DNA from: Mucilaginibacter sp.
GTDB taxonomy: Bacteria > Bacteroidota > Bacteroidia > Sphingobacteriales > Sphingobacteriaceae
Length of the DNA: 64,000 bases
Direction of reading: 5' to 3'
NCBI RefSeq assembly: GCF_028288185.1
Contig: NZ_JAQBOF010000037.1
Coordinates: 62,001 to 126,000 of the forward strand
In this document: piece after piece, positions 1-7,952 of the stretch
Layout of the letters: each line of letters starts with the position of its first letter
Numbering within the stretch: position 1 is the stretch's first letter
Made by a program: the position numbers and the translations under genes
The notes under the pieces: generated by a model
What the model saw: only the letters and a program-made list of their open reading frames with translations
Database searches by the model: none
What the model was told of the DNA's origin: nothing

Positions 1-2
1 AG

Positions 3-587
3 AACCAGGCAGCCTACGCCCCGGAACCCGAAAGTATCGAACAGGAAGAAGCCTGGGAAGAAGAACAAGCCTCTTCATCCGCCAATTCGAAATTAATGGA
101 ATTTTTCGTTGAGGAATTGAAAGACCTGCTTTGGGCCGAAAGGGAACTGGTGGAAACGCTGCCCGATATGGCCAAAGCCGCGACCACCCAGGAACTGAAA
201 ACCGCCTTTACCAACCATCTGGCAGAAACCGAAACGCACGTAACCCGTTTGGAACAGATCTTTGGCCTATTAGGACTGGAACCGGAAACCACCAAATGCG
301 ATGCCATGTCTGGTATTATTGATGAGGGTGACGGCATCATCAGCGACACGGAAGAAGGCACTGCGCAACGTGATGTGGGTTTGATCTTCGCCGGGCAAAA
401 GGCCGAGCATTACGAGATCGCTTCTTACGGCGGCATGATCAGCCTGGCTAAAACGCTGGGCTATTATGACATTGCCGAAATGCTGGTGCTGACCATCGAC
501 GAGGAAAAATCCGCCGATGCTTTGTTAACGGAGATCGCCGAAAACCATGTCAATTATGAAGCCAGTACCGAACGGGCAGAAGACTGA
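3..587 (+). CDS. DUF892 (YciE/YciF-like) ferritin-like protein, 5' end outside window
   Basis: A predicted four-helix, ferritin-like stress protein. The core from the Met at 96 begins with the family's N-terminal FFVEELKDLLWAE segment, followed by LAETETHVTRLEQIF and a C-terminal AEHYEIASYGGMISLA helix. Glu and His residues recur at the spacing expected of a di-metal helical bundle. The reading frame stays open upstream to base 3 with an acidic, Glu/Pro-rich stretch, so the gene probably starts before the window with a low-complexity tail; the Met at 96 is a fallback start. The biochemical function of the family is not firmly known; it is associated with general stress responses. It is followed after 53 bases by a DUF4142 lipoprotein on the same strand, another stress-associated family. 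Confidence 0.85.
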   Translation, partial: NQAAYAPEPESIEQEEAWEEEQASSSANSKLMEFFVEELKDLLWAERELVETLPDMAKAATTQELKTAFTNHLAETETHVTRLEQIFGLLGLEPETTKCDAMSGIIDEGDGIISDTEEGTAQRDVGLIFAGQKAEHYEIASYGGMISLAKTLGYYDIAEMLVLTIDEEKSADALLTEIAENHVNYEASTERAED

Positions 588-640
588 TAAAACTTATCGA
601 ATAAAAACTTGTTAATACAGGCAACTAAAAATATAAACTC

Positions 641-1222
641 ATGAAAAAATTAACTTACATCACTCTGATCGCAAGTATTGCCTGCCTGGGTCAGGCTTGC
701 TCAGGGCCTAAAGACAGCAAGGCCAGCGCGGACAGCGCGAACATGGCTAAAGCGGACACCGCTAAAAAAGATTCATCGATGGCAGCCGTAGATAAAGACG
801 ATGCCAAATTCGCGGTAGCCGCCGCAAATGGCGGCATGGCCGAAGTCGAATTGGGCCAGCTGGCGCAGCAAAAAGCGGCGAATGCTAAGGTAAAGGATTT
901 CGGGGCCATGATGGTAACGGATCATACCAAAGCTAATGACGAAATGAAGGCTTTAGCGAAATCCAAGGGCATAACGCTGCCGGTAGCGATCGACACCGAT
1001 GAACAGAAGGTAAAAGATGACCTATCCGCAAAAACCGGTGTAGACTTCGATAAAGCCTATGTCAGCAATATGATCGATGACCATAAAAAAGATATCAAAG
1101 AATTTGAGGATGCCTCTAAAAATTGCAAAGATGCGGATCTTAAGGCATTCGCTACAAAGACTCTGCCTACCTTAAAGATGCACCTGAATGCCATTCAAAA
1201 GATCCATGACAGTATGAAATAG
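641..1222 (+). CDS. DUF4142 family lipoprotein
   Basis: A 193-residue predicted lipoprotein. Residues 1-20 form a signal peptide ending in a lipobox (LGQAC, Cys20), followed by a Lys/Asp/Ser/Ala-rich linker to about residue 50. Residues 55-190 match DUF4142: an all-helical domain with a conserved MVTDHTKANDEM segment and a DDHKKDIKEFE helix, and His residues spaced as in a ferritin-like bundle. Its role is unknown; it probably sits on a periplasmic membrane face. It follows the DUF892 gene and ends at a strong intrinsic terminator. G+C content looks higher than in genes beyond 4.3 kb. Confidence 0.88.
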   Translation: MKKLTYITLIASIACLGQACSGPKDSKASADSANMAKADTAKKDSSMAAVDKDDAKFAVAAANGGMAEVELGQLAQQKAANAKVKDFGAMMVTDHTKANDEMKALAKSKGITLPVAIDTDEQKVKDDLSAKTGVDFDKAYVSNMIDDHKKDIKEFEDASKNCKDADLKAFATKTLPTLKMHLNAIQKIHDSMK

Positions 1223-1249
1223 GTATCGGATTGAATAGTTTTTAGAAGG

Positions 1250-1278
1250 GCCGCTTAATGAAGCGGCTTTTCTTTTTT
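1250..1278 (+). terminator. Intrinsic terminator after the DUF4142 gene
   Basis: A 7-bp perfect stem (GCCGCTT / AAGCGGC) with a 4-base loop is followed by a T-rich run TTTTCTTTTTT. It overlaps the stop codon of the convergent minus-strand DUF3891 gene. Confidence 0.85.
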
Positions 1279-1995
1279 AAACACCCAGCGTTTCTCACTA
1301 ACCTTGGCTGCACGAAAAGCGGACCGGAATTCCGCGGCATTTTTAAAACTGAGCTGCGGGATCAAGCGGGTCTCAAAATAAAGCTCGAATCGTTCATCCT
1401 CAAACGGCCAGGGTTCAACGGTCAAATTTCCTGCGCCGGGCTGTACTAATTGGTAAGCGCAATCTTTCGGCCCTTTACTAATCTCGATGGTACGTCCTTC
1501 CGGTTGGTTCTCGTGCTGGCAAAGCAATAGCGACAAAGCATCGCACCATTCCAGCAAGCGGTAATCCCGTTGCGCTTCAGCAGCCGTCAGCCCCAGTACC
1601 TTCCGCCATTTTTTTTGCAGCAGCCGTTGCGCCTGCATGAATTTAGCGGCGTCAGGGTTATCAGCGCATTCCTTTCCATAAACAAACGCCAGGTGCATCG
1701 AGCAGAGCAGGGCAATGTACCTGCTTTTTGACAGTGCGAAATCCATCGTTTGCGTGCAATGGCGTTGCTCAAATTCCTTCATCTTAAAATTAACCGGCCC
1801 GCCCTGCGGCGTCAGCAAATTGTCCCGTTCCAGTTCTACCTGCGCGTCATCATGCTCGGCAATGGCCAACAAAGTTTCTATCCACCGTTCCGTTCGGATG
1901 TTATATTCCCATTGCGCCGCGATCTGCGCCGCCAGCAGGCCGTGCGCTCGCTGCGTAATGATTTCCCAACCTGTGATTGTATAGTTAACGATCAT
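1255..1995 (-). CDS. DUF3891 family protein
   Basis: The family-typical N-terminus MIVNYTITGWEIITQRAHG begins at the ATG at 1995. A longer reading frame extends to 2163, but it only reads the neighbouring gene out of frame. The 246-residue product has the family hallmarks: an early ITQRAHGLLAAQIA segment, a central helical part (FALSKSRYIALLCSMHLAF) and a C-terminal DERFELYFETRLIP segment. The function is unknown. The start lies 11 bases inside the end of the upstream CinA-like gene, so the two are probably translationally coupled. The C-terminal codons overlap the terminator of the convergent DUF4142 gene. Confidence 0.82.
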   Translation of the reverse strand: MIVNYTITGWEIITQRAHGLLAAQIAAQWEYNIRTERWIETLLAIAEHDDAQVELERDNLLTPQGGPVNFKMKEFEQRHCTQTMDFALSKSRYIALLCSMHLAFVYGKECADNPDAAKFMQAQRLLQKKWRKVLGLTAAEAQRDYRLLEWCDALSLLLCQHENQPEGRTIEISKGPKDCAYQLVQPGAGNLTVEPWPFEDERFELYFETRLIPQLSFKNAAEFRSAFRAAKVSEKRWVFKKEKPLH

Positions 1996-2476
1996 TTGAT
2001 GGATCCAGTTCAAGTGTAAGGAGTTCTGCAGCAGCTTCAACGGTTTGATGAATGATCTCTTCGCAAGTACCGGTAAATACCTTTCGGAAGCTGGCTTCTT
2101 TAGCTTTAATAAGGGCAAATACAAACATGGTCCCCACCGGCTTTTCGGGTGTTTCGCTGCCACCGGGTGTCGTCAGGCCGGTAACCGTTACCTGGATATC
2201 CGAGGGGATGAGCCCGCGCAGGCCATAAGCCATGGCGCGGGTAACTTCCATTGATTCCGGTGTGTATTTATCGATCAATTCCTGGGGCACTTTCAATAAC
2301 TGTACTTTAAGATCAGCATCATAACAAGCAAGCCCGCCCTTTAATACCTTTCCCGATTCTTCGGTCAGCGCGAATTCAGAACAGAGCCAGCCCGCAGTTG
2401 CGCTTTCGGCAAAGGCGACTGTCCAACCCCGTTCGGCCATTAATTTACTGCATTGACTGATCTTGCTTTCTGCCAT
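1985..2476 (-). CDS. pncC: CinA C-terminal-type nicotinamide-nucleotide amidase
   Basis: A 163-residue stand-alone CinA_C domain. Characterised members deamidate nicotinamide mononucleotide to nicotinate mononucleotide in pyridine-nucleotide salvage. Visible motifs are FAESATAGWLCSEF near residues 22-35 (the conserved ESxTxG motif), GGLACYDADLKVQLL, and TVTGLTTPGGSETPEKPVGT, the glycine-rich segment of the active site. Length fits stand-alone PncC proteins, without the N-terminal MoaB-like domain of full CinA. It starts the small operon with the DUF3891 gene. Confidence 0.85.
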   Translation of the reverse strand: MAESKISQCSKLMAERGWTVAFAESATAGWLCSEFALTEESGKVLKGGLACYDADLKVQLLKVPQELIDKYTPESMEVTRAMAYGLRGLIPSDIQVTVTGLTTPGGSETPEKPVGTMFVFALIKAKEASFRKVFTGTCEEIIHQTVEAAAELLTLELDPSNDR

Positions 2477-2682
2477 AATTATCCATTCGTTTCACTATTT
2501 AACAGTCCGGTAAAATCATTGTTTGCGTTAGCTGCGATTAGCATTAGCTACTGATTTCGGCAAGCATCAGCAAATAACGTTTCGCCAGGTCTTTCATATT
2601 TTTCTGTCTTTTCAACACCAAAGGGCAGCCTGTGTTTTTAAAAATTGATAAAACCATTGCCCGCAGTCGTAGTTTATAGGTT

Positions 2683-3528
2683 ATGGGAAAGACACCAGAA
2701 AAACAGAACAGGCAACCGGGGATTGAATCCAAAATGAACCCAGCACCGGAATATATCAAAGCGGGTTACCGGGGTGCCGCTAAATTGAAAGATAGGGTCG
2801 CGTTGATCACCGGGGGTGACAGCGGCATAGGCCGTGCGGTCAGCGTGCATTTCGCCCGCGAAGGGGCGGATATCGCCATTGTTTATTTGGACGAGGATAT
2901 TGACGCGGAGGAAACCAAAAAACTGGTGGAAGCAGAGGGGAAGAAATGTTTATTATTAAAAGGGGATGTCAAGAAAAGCAGTTTTTGTAAAAAAGCCGTG
3001 CAGCAAACCATCAAAAATTTGGGTGGTTTGAATATACTCGTCAATAACGCCGGTATGCAGGTGCCGCAAAAAGACCCGAAGGCTATTGATGAAAAACAAC
3101 TGGACGATACTTTTCGCACTAATATCTTTGCTTATTTCCATTTCGCCAATGAAGCACTGGAATATATGAAAGCGGGCGACTGCATCATCAATACTACTTC
3201 CGTAACCGCCTATCGTTCTTCGCCAAACCTCGTAGATTATTCCTCCACTAAAGGCGCGATCACCTCTTTTACCCGCTCGCTGGCTACTAATATTGTCAAA
3301 AAGAAGATCAGGGTCAATGCGGTCGCGCCGGGGCCGGTATGGACTCCGCTAATCGTTTCTACTTTCGATAAAGAGAAAATCAAATCCTTTGGCTCGGAAA
3401 CCGCGATGAAAAGAGCTGGACAGCCTTCGGAACTCGCCCCGGCTTATGTTTTCCTGGCCTCGGACGATGCTTCGTTCATTACCGGGCAGGTGATTCATGT
3501 AAACGGAGGCGAAGTGGTCAATGGCTAA
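2683..3528 (+). CDS. SDR-family oxidoreductase, YghA / general stress protein 39 type
   Basis: A 281-residue short-chain dehydrogenase with the long N-terminal extension of the YghA/GSP39 group (PGIESKMNPAPEYIKAGYRG, residues 13-32). It carries the Rossmann cofactor motif TGGDSGIGRA near residues 43-52, NNAG in the middle, the catalytic YSSTKG, and the C-terminal GQVIHVNGG. Substrates of this group are poorly defined; members are often stress-induced aldehyde or alcohol reductases. The stop overlaps the start of the DUF72 gene by 8 bases, indicating coupled translation. Base composition matches the stress-gene block to its left. Confidence 0.88.
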   Translation: MGKTPEKQNRQPGIESKMNPAPEYIKAGYRGAAKLKDRVALITGGDSGIGRAVSVHFAREGADIAIVYLDEDIDAEETKKLVEAEGKKCLLLKGDVKKSSFCKKAVQQTIKNLGGLNILVNNAGMQVPQKDPKAIDEKQLDDTFRTNIFAYFHFANEALEYMKAGDCIINTTSVTAYRSSPNLVDYSSTKGAITSFTRSLATNIVKKKIRVNAVAPGPVWTPLIVSTFDKEKIKSFGSETAMKRAGQPSELAPAYVFLASDDASFITGQVIHVNGGEVVNG

Positions 3529-4267
3529 CTATTATGCCGGCACCAGCGGTATGGTATTGCCGGTGCCTAATAAAAGCTATTATCCGCAGGAATTTAAAGA
3601 ACGAAGCAGGCTGTGCTATTATGGCTCGCTGTTCAACAGTATCGAGGTCAATTCTTCGTTTTACAAAATACCGCAGGCCAGGACTATCGCTAAATGGGCG
3701 CAGGATGTCCCCCCTGATTTCAGGTTTACTTTTAAGCTTTGGCGGGGAATCACGCACGAAAAAGGCCTGGTATTTAACCGGGACGATATATACCGGTTTA
3801 TGCAGGCTATAGATTCCGCAGGAGAAAAAAAAGGGTGCCTGCTGGTCCAGTTCCCGCCGGGTGCCAAAGCTCACCTCATGCCGCAGTTGACGGCATTAGT
3901 AAATTACATTCGCGATGCAGACCGGGAACAAAGGTGGAAGATTGCTTTGGAGTTCAGGCATGCCTCCTGGTACAACGATAACATCCGGGAATTTGCAGCA
4001 AATCATGTCTTGTCTATCGTTCTGCAGGATATCCCGGCTTCGGCCACACCACTTGACTTCGCGGACAACGTGACCATTTACCTGCGTTTTCACGGGCCTG
4101 GTGGAAAATACCGGGGCAGCTATGACGACTATATTTTACAGGAATACAGTACCTACATCCGTGATTGGCAGGGAGAAGGAAAAACGGTTTATGTGTATTT
4201 TAACAATACAATGGGTGACGCAGTGCAAAATCTTGCCACCCTTAACCGGCTGGTGAATAACCACTGA
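3521..4267 (+). CDS. DUF72 (YecE-like) family protein
   Basis: A 248-residue DUF72 protein, predicted TIM-barrel fold. Motifs include the N-terminal YYAGTSGMV, FNSIEVNSSFYKIP near residues 38-51, FRFTFKLWRGITHEK, LVQFPPG, ALEFRHASWY near residues 144-153, and the C-terminal YVYFNNTMGDAV. The family's biochemical role is not established. It overlaps the preceding SDR gene by 8 bases and ends at a bidirectional terminator shared with efp. It is the last gene of the G+C-richer block. Confidence 0.88.
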   Translation: MANYYAGTSGMVLPVPNKSYYPQEFKERSRLCYYGSLFNSIEVNSSFYKIPQARTIAKWAQDVPPDFRFTFKLWRGITHEKGLVFNRDDIYRFMQAIDSAGEKKGCLLVQFPPGAKAHLMPQLTALVNYIRDADREQRWKIALEFRHASWYNDNIREFAANHVLSIVLQDIPASATPLDFADNVTIYLRFHGPGGKYRGSYDDYILQEYSTYIRDWQGEGKTVYVYFNNTMGDAVQNLATLNRLVNNH

Positions 4268-4304
4268 ACCGGGGGAAGCACCAGGAAAGATGGGATATAA
4301 AATA

Positions 4305-4338
4305 AAAAAGCCTCCGATCTTTCAACCGGAGGCTTTTT
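4305..4338. terminator. Bidirectional terminator between DUF72 gene and efp
   Basis: A 12-bp perfect inverted repeat (AAAAAGCCTCCG / CGGAGGCTTTTT) with a 10-base loop. It has A-runs before and T-runs after, so it can serve both convergent genes. It also marks the visible change in base composition. Confidence 0.9.
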
Positions 4339-4347
4339 ATTTAATCC

Positions 4348-4908
4348 CTATTTTACTCGTTCAATATAATCCCCGGTACGGGTATCTACTTTTATTTTAT
4401 CGCCCTGGTTTATAAACAGCGGCACTTTTATTTCTACACCATTTTCTGTTGTAGCGGTTTTTAGCGCGCCCGATGAGGTATCGCCTTTAACTGCCGGCTC
4501 AGAATACGTAATTTCTAATTCAACGCTGTTAGGCATTTGTGCCATAATAGGCTCTTCGCTTTCAAACGATACAATAACATTCATGCCTTCTTTCAGAAAC
4601 CTTACAGACGGGCCCAATAGTGTTTTTGAAATATTAAACTGATCATAAGTAGTATTATTCATGATCACCATAAAATCACCATCATCATACAGATATTGGT
4701 AATCGCTGGTTTCTACCCGGCAAATTTCAACCTGTTCGTCAGTAGCTAAACGGGCCTCAACTATTTTTCCGGTTTTAATATTACGGAACTTATCTAAATA
4801 AAATGCCCCGCCTTTACCTGGTGTACGGTGCATAACTTCGGTAACGGTTACCAGTTCGCCATTATAACGTAATATATTCCCTACTTTAATTTCAGATGCC
4901 TTTGCCAT
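4348..4908 (-). CDS. efp: Elongation factor P
   Basis: A 186-residue EF-P, the ribosome factor that relieves stalling at polyproline stretches. The N-terminal KOW-like domain has the loop TPGKGGAF with Lys32 at the tip, the position that is post-translationally modified in many bacteria. The two following OB domains contain NTTYDQF and the C-terminal signature FINQGDKIKVDTRTGDYIERV. Length is normal. A well-formed promoter lies just upstream at 4937-4966. The gene is convergent with the DUF72 gene. Confidence 0.97.
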   Translation of the reverse strand: MAKASEIKVGNILRYNGELVTVTEVMHRTPGKGGAFYLDKFRNIKTGKIVEARLATDEQVEICRVETSDYQYLYDDGDFMVIMNNTTYDQFNISKTLLGPSVRFLKEGMNVIVSFESEEPIMAQMPNSVELEITYSEPAVKGDTSSGALKTATTENGVEIKVPLFINQGDKIKVDTRTGDYIERVK

Positions 4909-4936
4909 GAATATCCTTTTAAATTTTTTTGAAGCC

Positions 4937-4966
4937 CAAAGATATATTAAGTTATGGTAACATCAA
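4937..4966 (-). promoter_or_regulatory. Bacteroidota sigma-A-type promoter for efp
   Basis: Read on the minus strand: TTG, exactly 19 bases, then TATCTTTG. This fits the Bacteroidota consensus TTG-N19-TAnnTTTG. Transcription would start near 4930, leaving a leader of about 20 bases before the efp ATG. Confidence 0.8.
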
Positions 4967-4978
4967 CAAAGAACTAAT

Positions 4979-6634
4979 CTACTTCACCTCCGCATCAAAA
5001 GCACTATTCAAAATAACACCATTACGTTTAGCCTGTATCCAGATACGGTATTTACCCGGTTGCGGGAACGTATAGGGGAAACTTATCTGGTGCGCCATTG
5101 AGCCGTCTTTCATAGTCGTTATCTCCGGCATATTAACCATTAGCAGTTTATTGCGCTGGGGTTCATCCATAGCGTTTAAACGGGTTATAAAATGATTAAT
5201 GCTATCGGCAAATATGTTAGGTTGCGGTAAATATTTATCCAAAGGTTCATGAAAAGCTATCCTATCCAGTAACGCCTTTTGCGATGCCATCGAGTAGCTG
5301 CCCGCGGGATGCAGGTGTATGTAAACACTGCCGTCATCTTTTAATATTACGGCATGGGCCATCATACCCATATAGGGTTCTAATTTGGCGGGTTTATGAT
5401 CGGGATCCAATATTTCAAACTTGAGCATGGTTAGCTCGTTAGCCTTAATTTGCTGGCCGGGGCTCTGCATCCATACAGCGGTCGAGCCATCGTTTAATTT
5501 AGTTTCAACGCCCGGCAGGCCACAAATAGCAGCGCCTACCCTGATGGCATTTTTACTGCCTACGGGATTACTTATGTAATAAGTATCGTCTGGATCAGAT
5601 GCCGGGCCGGCGTTTGTTTTAAGGCTGGCGTTATGGAAAATATTTTCTTTAACTACCAATGTATCTACAATGGTTTCGGCAAAACCGCTAAGGCGAGTTA
5701 TATCTGCATAAACCCAATAAGTACCGGCAGGCAGATTGGGTACTTTAGCCACAAACGTAACCGAATCTAACCTGTGCGGGTGTAGGTGTGCAAATACGTC
5801 CAGATCGCCTGCTTTTATCAGGAACATGTGCATCAGCTTTCCGTGATCGGGTACCAGGTAATTCATTTTACGGGTAATGTTCATGCGGCGACTGCGACCC
5901 ATGCTGTTTAGTTGGGCGATATCAACAGTCAGTGTAAGCGTGCCGTTTTGCGCGTCTACTTTTGTAGCGGCCCGCAATGGCCGATATAAAAATTTATTGT
6001 AGCTATCGGCTGCCGAGTTCCACCAGGCGCGTCCGCCCCAAAGTATCAGTATCAATATAACCAACGCGCTAATGCTGCCAAAAACACGGCGTCTGCGCAA
6101 ACGTCTGGTCATTTCTTCGCCGGGATTAAGCTGGCTATCCCCCACACTCGAGCTGATTATAGTCACCATCAGCAACACCAAAAAAACCGACATCGCTAAC
6201 AACCCCCAGCCCAAACCGGCAGGCATTGATCTTTTAGCTGTCGATACGGCCATAACCGGCACTAATACAGTGCCCTTGCCTTTTGGCCCGTCAACCATAA
6301 CTTCAATGCTTGAGGTGCCAATGTTCATGAACCATATTTTTACATCAAAACGGCCCGGTTGAGTGTCTGATTGTTTGGCCAGATCGGCACGCGGGGTGCC
6401 GTCTGTTCCGGCGCTCCAGTACACAGGTTTGGCGCTTACCTGCACGCCCTTAACACCATCTTCCAAAAAAACAGTTACCATGGCAGTACCGGGTATTACA
6501 TCGGGCGGCATAATGCTTACTATCACTTTATAGGGGCCGGCATATCCTTCAAAGGTTACACCGGGGCTGCCTACGTGCGCGTAGCTTATGCATACTGTTA
6601 AAAGCAGTGTGATGCAAAAAATAATTTTCTTCAT
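4979..6634 (-). CDS. Membrane-anchored Met/His-rich protein with PmoB-like topology
   Basis: 551 residues. A signal peptide (1-19) ends in SYA, so the predicted mature N-terminus is His20. Residues 20-135 look like an extracytoplasmic beta-sandwich (PYKVIVSIMPPDVIPGT). Two transmembrane helices follow (about 138-160 and 184-200) around a basic loop RRLRRRR. A large outer domain (201-551) contains a duplicated unit: MHMFLI...FAHLHPHR (His269, 283, 285, 287) and MMAHAVIL...YIHLHPAG (His427, 440, 442). These Met/His clusters suggest copper binding. The order signal, beta domain, two helices, beta domain, with an N-terminal His, matches PmoB of particulate methane monooxygenase; however, the N-domain lacks PmoB's His-x-His. 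It lies 7 bases downstream of a PmoC-like membrane protein in the same operon. It could instead be a copper-handling protein. Confidence 0.6.
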   Translation of the reverse strand: MKKIIFCITLLLTVCISYAHVGSPGVTFEGYAGPYKVIVSIMPPDVIPGTAMVTVFLEDGVKGVQVSAKPVYWSAGTDGTPRADLAKQSDTQPGRFDVKIWFMNIGTSSIEVMVDGPKGKGTVLVPVMAVSTAKRSMPAGLGWGLLAMSVFLVLLMVTIISSSVGDSQLNPGEEMTRRLRRRRVFGSISALVILILILWGGRAWWNSAADSYNKFLYRPLRAATKVDAQNGTLTLTVDIAQLNSMGRSRRMNITRKMNYLVPDHGKLMHMFLIKAGDLDVFAHLHPHRLDSVTFVAKVPNLPAGTYWVYADITRLSGFAETIVDTLVVKENIFHNASLKTNAGPASDPDDTYYISNPVGSKNAIRVGAAICGLPGVETKLNDGSTAVWMQSPGQQIKANELTMLKFEILDPDHKPAKLEPYMGMMAHAVILKDDGSVYIHLHPAGSYSMASQKALLDRIAFHEPLDKYLPQPNIFADSINHFITRLNAMDEPQRNKLLMVNMPEITTMKDGSMAHQISFPYTFPQPGKYRIWIQAKRNGVILNSAFDAEVK

Positions 6635-6641
6635 AATAAAG

Positions 6642-7814
6642 TTACCGTTTAACTGATTTCATCCAACGGCCCCAGGTTAATCCCAGCCATGACGACAGGA
6701 TGCTTAATACAACAGCTATAGTCAAGCCGGTTATCAGCACGGTACCACCCTCCACATTATAAGGCGCAAATGCATAACGATATTGAAAGGCCGGGTCGGA
6801 GCCAAAGTACCATGATGTAGTACCAAAGAACCAGTTGCGGGCATATTCGGTAGTTAAAAAATCTCCGAATGGCCACTGTACGACAAATAGTATCAATGTA
6901 AAAGCCACTCCTAATGCCAGGGCCTTAATAAAAAAAATTTTATTTTGCAGACGCTGGTTAAGCCAATCAATAGCAATGGCCGGGAATATCAGCAGCAATG
7001 GAAAATGAAATGCTTGATAATGGGTGATATGATTAAATACCGGCCCCAGTTTTGGTTCGGCGTGGAATATCGGTAGTATCCATACCATAGCCGCCATTAC
7101 AATGGTGTAGATAGCAGCCATCCGCGTAGCGCCCCATTTACTGGTTGATGCCCGCGATATGGCCACCAAAAACAACGGGAATAAACCCGATGCCACTTGG
7201 TAAAACAGCGTTTTATGCATGGCGTAACGGCCAAGGTATTCGGAAGCGATGGTAAATAACATCACCAATAAAAAGCCCGATGATAATATAAAGCACCATG
7301 ATATAGCGTTAGCAGAATAAGTATTCACTGCCGATTTACGATTTTGGAGCGCTATTACACTCACCATGGCTCCAAATTGTATAGTTATCATTCCCAGTAA
7401 AAGCACGGTATGCGGCGGCGAAAGTATCTGTACATCCAGCCCAAAGGTATTGTGCCACCAGTCGTCAAACGGCGCAGAAGTGATCATGGCAAAAGCCCCC
7501 CAGATGCAAAACAAAGCTCCTAGCGATCCATAAAATACTTTCCAGAAATTTATAGACTGCTGTTTTTCTTCGGTACGGCCAGCAAAGGTTAAACGTAACA
7601 CATAATAGCCCGAGAATAGCCCCGATGTTATAGCACCGATGTATGTAGCCAAATGCGGTGGCGAAAACAAACCATCCCGACCAATACTGGTATGCCATGA
7701 GATATCCCAGATCAATCCCACCGTTATACAAAAGGATGCAAATACAACCGCATAAATGTAAACCGGCAGCGTGCGGGTGGTAGTATGATTTGGTGATAGG
7801 GTCATAGTACTCAT
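6642..7814 (-). CDS. Polytopic membrane protein with duplicated D-x3-H...H motif (PmoC-like)
   Basis: About 390 residues from the ATG at 7814; an upstream ATG at 7850 would add 12 residues. About 9-10 transmembrane helices are predicted by eye. Two internal motifs match each other: DISWHTSIGRDGLFSPPH (Asp37, His41, Asp47, His54) and DDWWHNTFGLDVQILSPPH (Asp117, His121, Asp127, His135). The spacings are D-x3-H-x12-H and D-x3-H-x13-H. From memory, the copper ligands of Methylococcus PmoC are Asp156/His160/His173 and Asn227/His231/His245, which have the same two spacings. A later His-rich segment holds His251, 262, 265 and 270. No gene clearly resembling PmoA adjoins. It is the first gene of a pair with the PmoB-like protein. 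The activity is unknown; the relationship is inferred from motif spacing only. Confidence 0.55.
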   Translation of the reverse strand: MSTMTLSPNHTTTRTLPVYIYAVVFASFCITVGLIWDISWHTSIGRDGLFSPPHLATYIGAITSGLFSGYYVLRLTFAGRTEEKQQSINFWKVFYGSLGALFCIWGAFAMITSAPFDDWWHNTFGLDVQILSPPHTVLLLGMITIQFGAMVSVIALQNRKSAVNTYSANAISWCFILSSGFLLVMLFTIASEYLGRYAMHKTLFYQVASGLFPLFLVAISRASTSKWGATRMAAIYTIVMAAMVWILPIFHAEPKLGPVFNHITHYQAFHFPLLLIFPAIAIDWLNQRLQNKIFFIKALALGVAFTLILFVVQWPFGDFLTTEYARNWFFGTTSWYFGSDPAFQYRYAFAPYNVEGGTVLITGLTIAVVLSILSSWLGLTWGRWMKSVKR

Positions 7815-7904
7815 AGAGATCTGTTTTATATTAATTAAGTGGCAACGCAAGCCATAGCTTTACGATGTACAACGCACTAAGGTACATCAAAAACTTAAAC
7901 ATAA

Positions 7905-7930
7905 AAAAGCCCCGCAAATGCAGGGCTTTT
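7905..7930 (-). terminator. Hairpin after the small Pro/Glu-rich gene
   Basis: AAAAGCCC...GGGCTTTT inverted repeat, with an inner GC/GC pairing around the AAAT loop, flanked by A- and T-runs. It lies downstream of the small minus-strand gene at 7953-8126 and upstream of the PmoC-like gene, insulating the latter. Confidence 0.75.
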
Positions 7931-7952
7931 AATAAATAATTAGTTTTTAAGC

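Noticed and set aside
1255-2163. Longer start of the DUF3891 gene at 2163
   Set aside because: The extra 56 residues have no family similarity and overlap the CinA-like gene in another frame; MIVNYT at 1995 is the family start.
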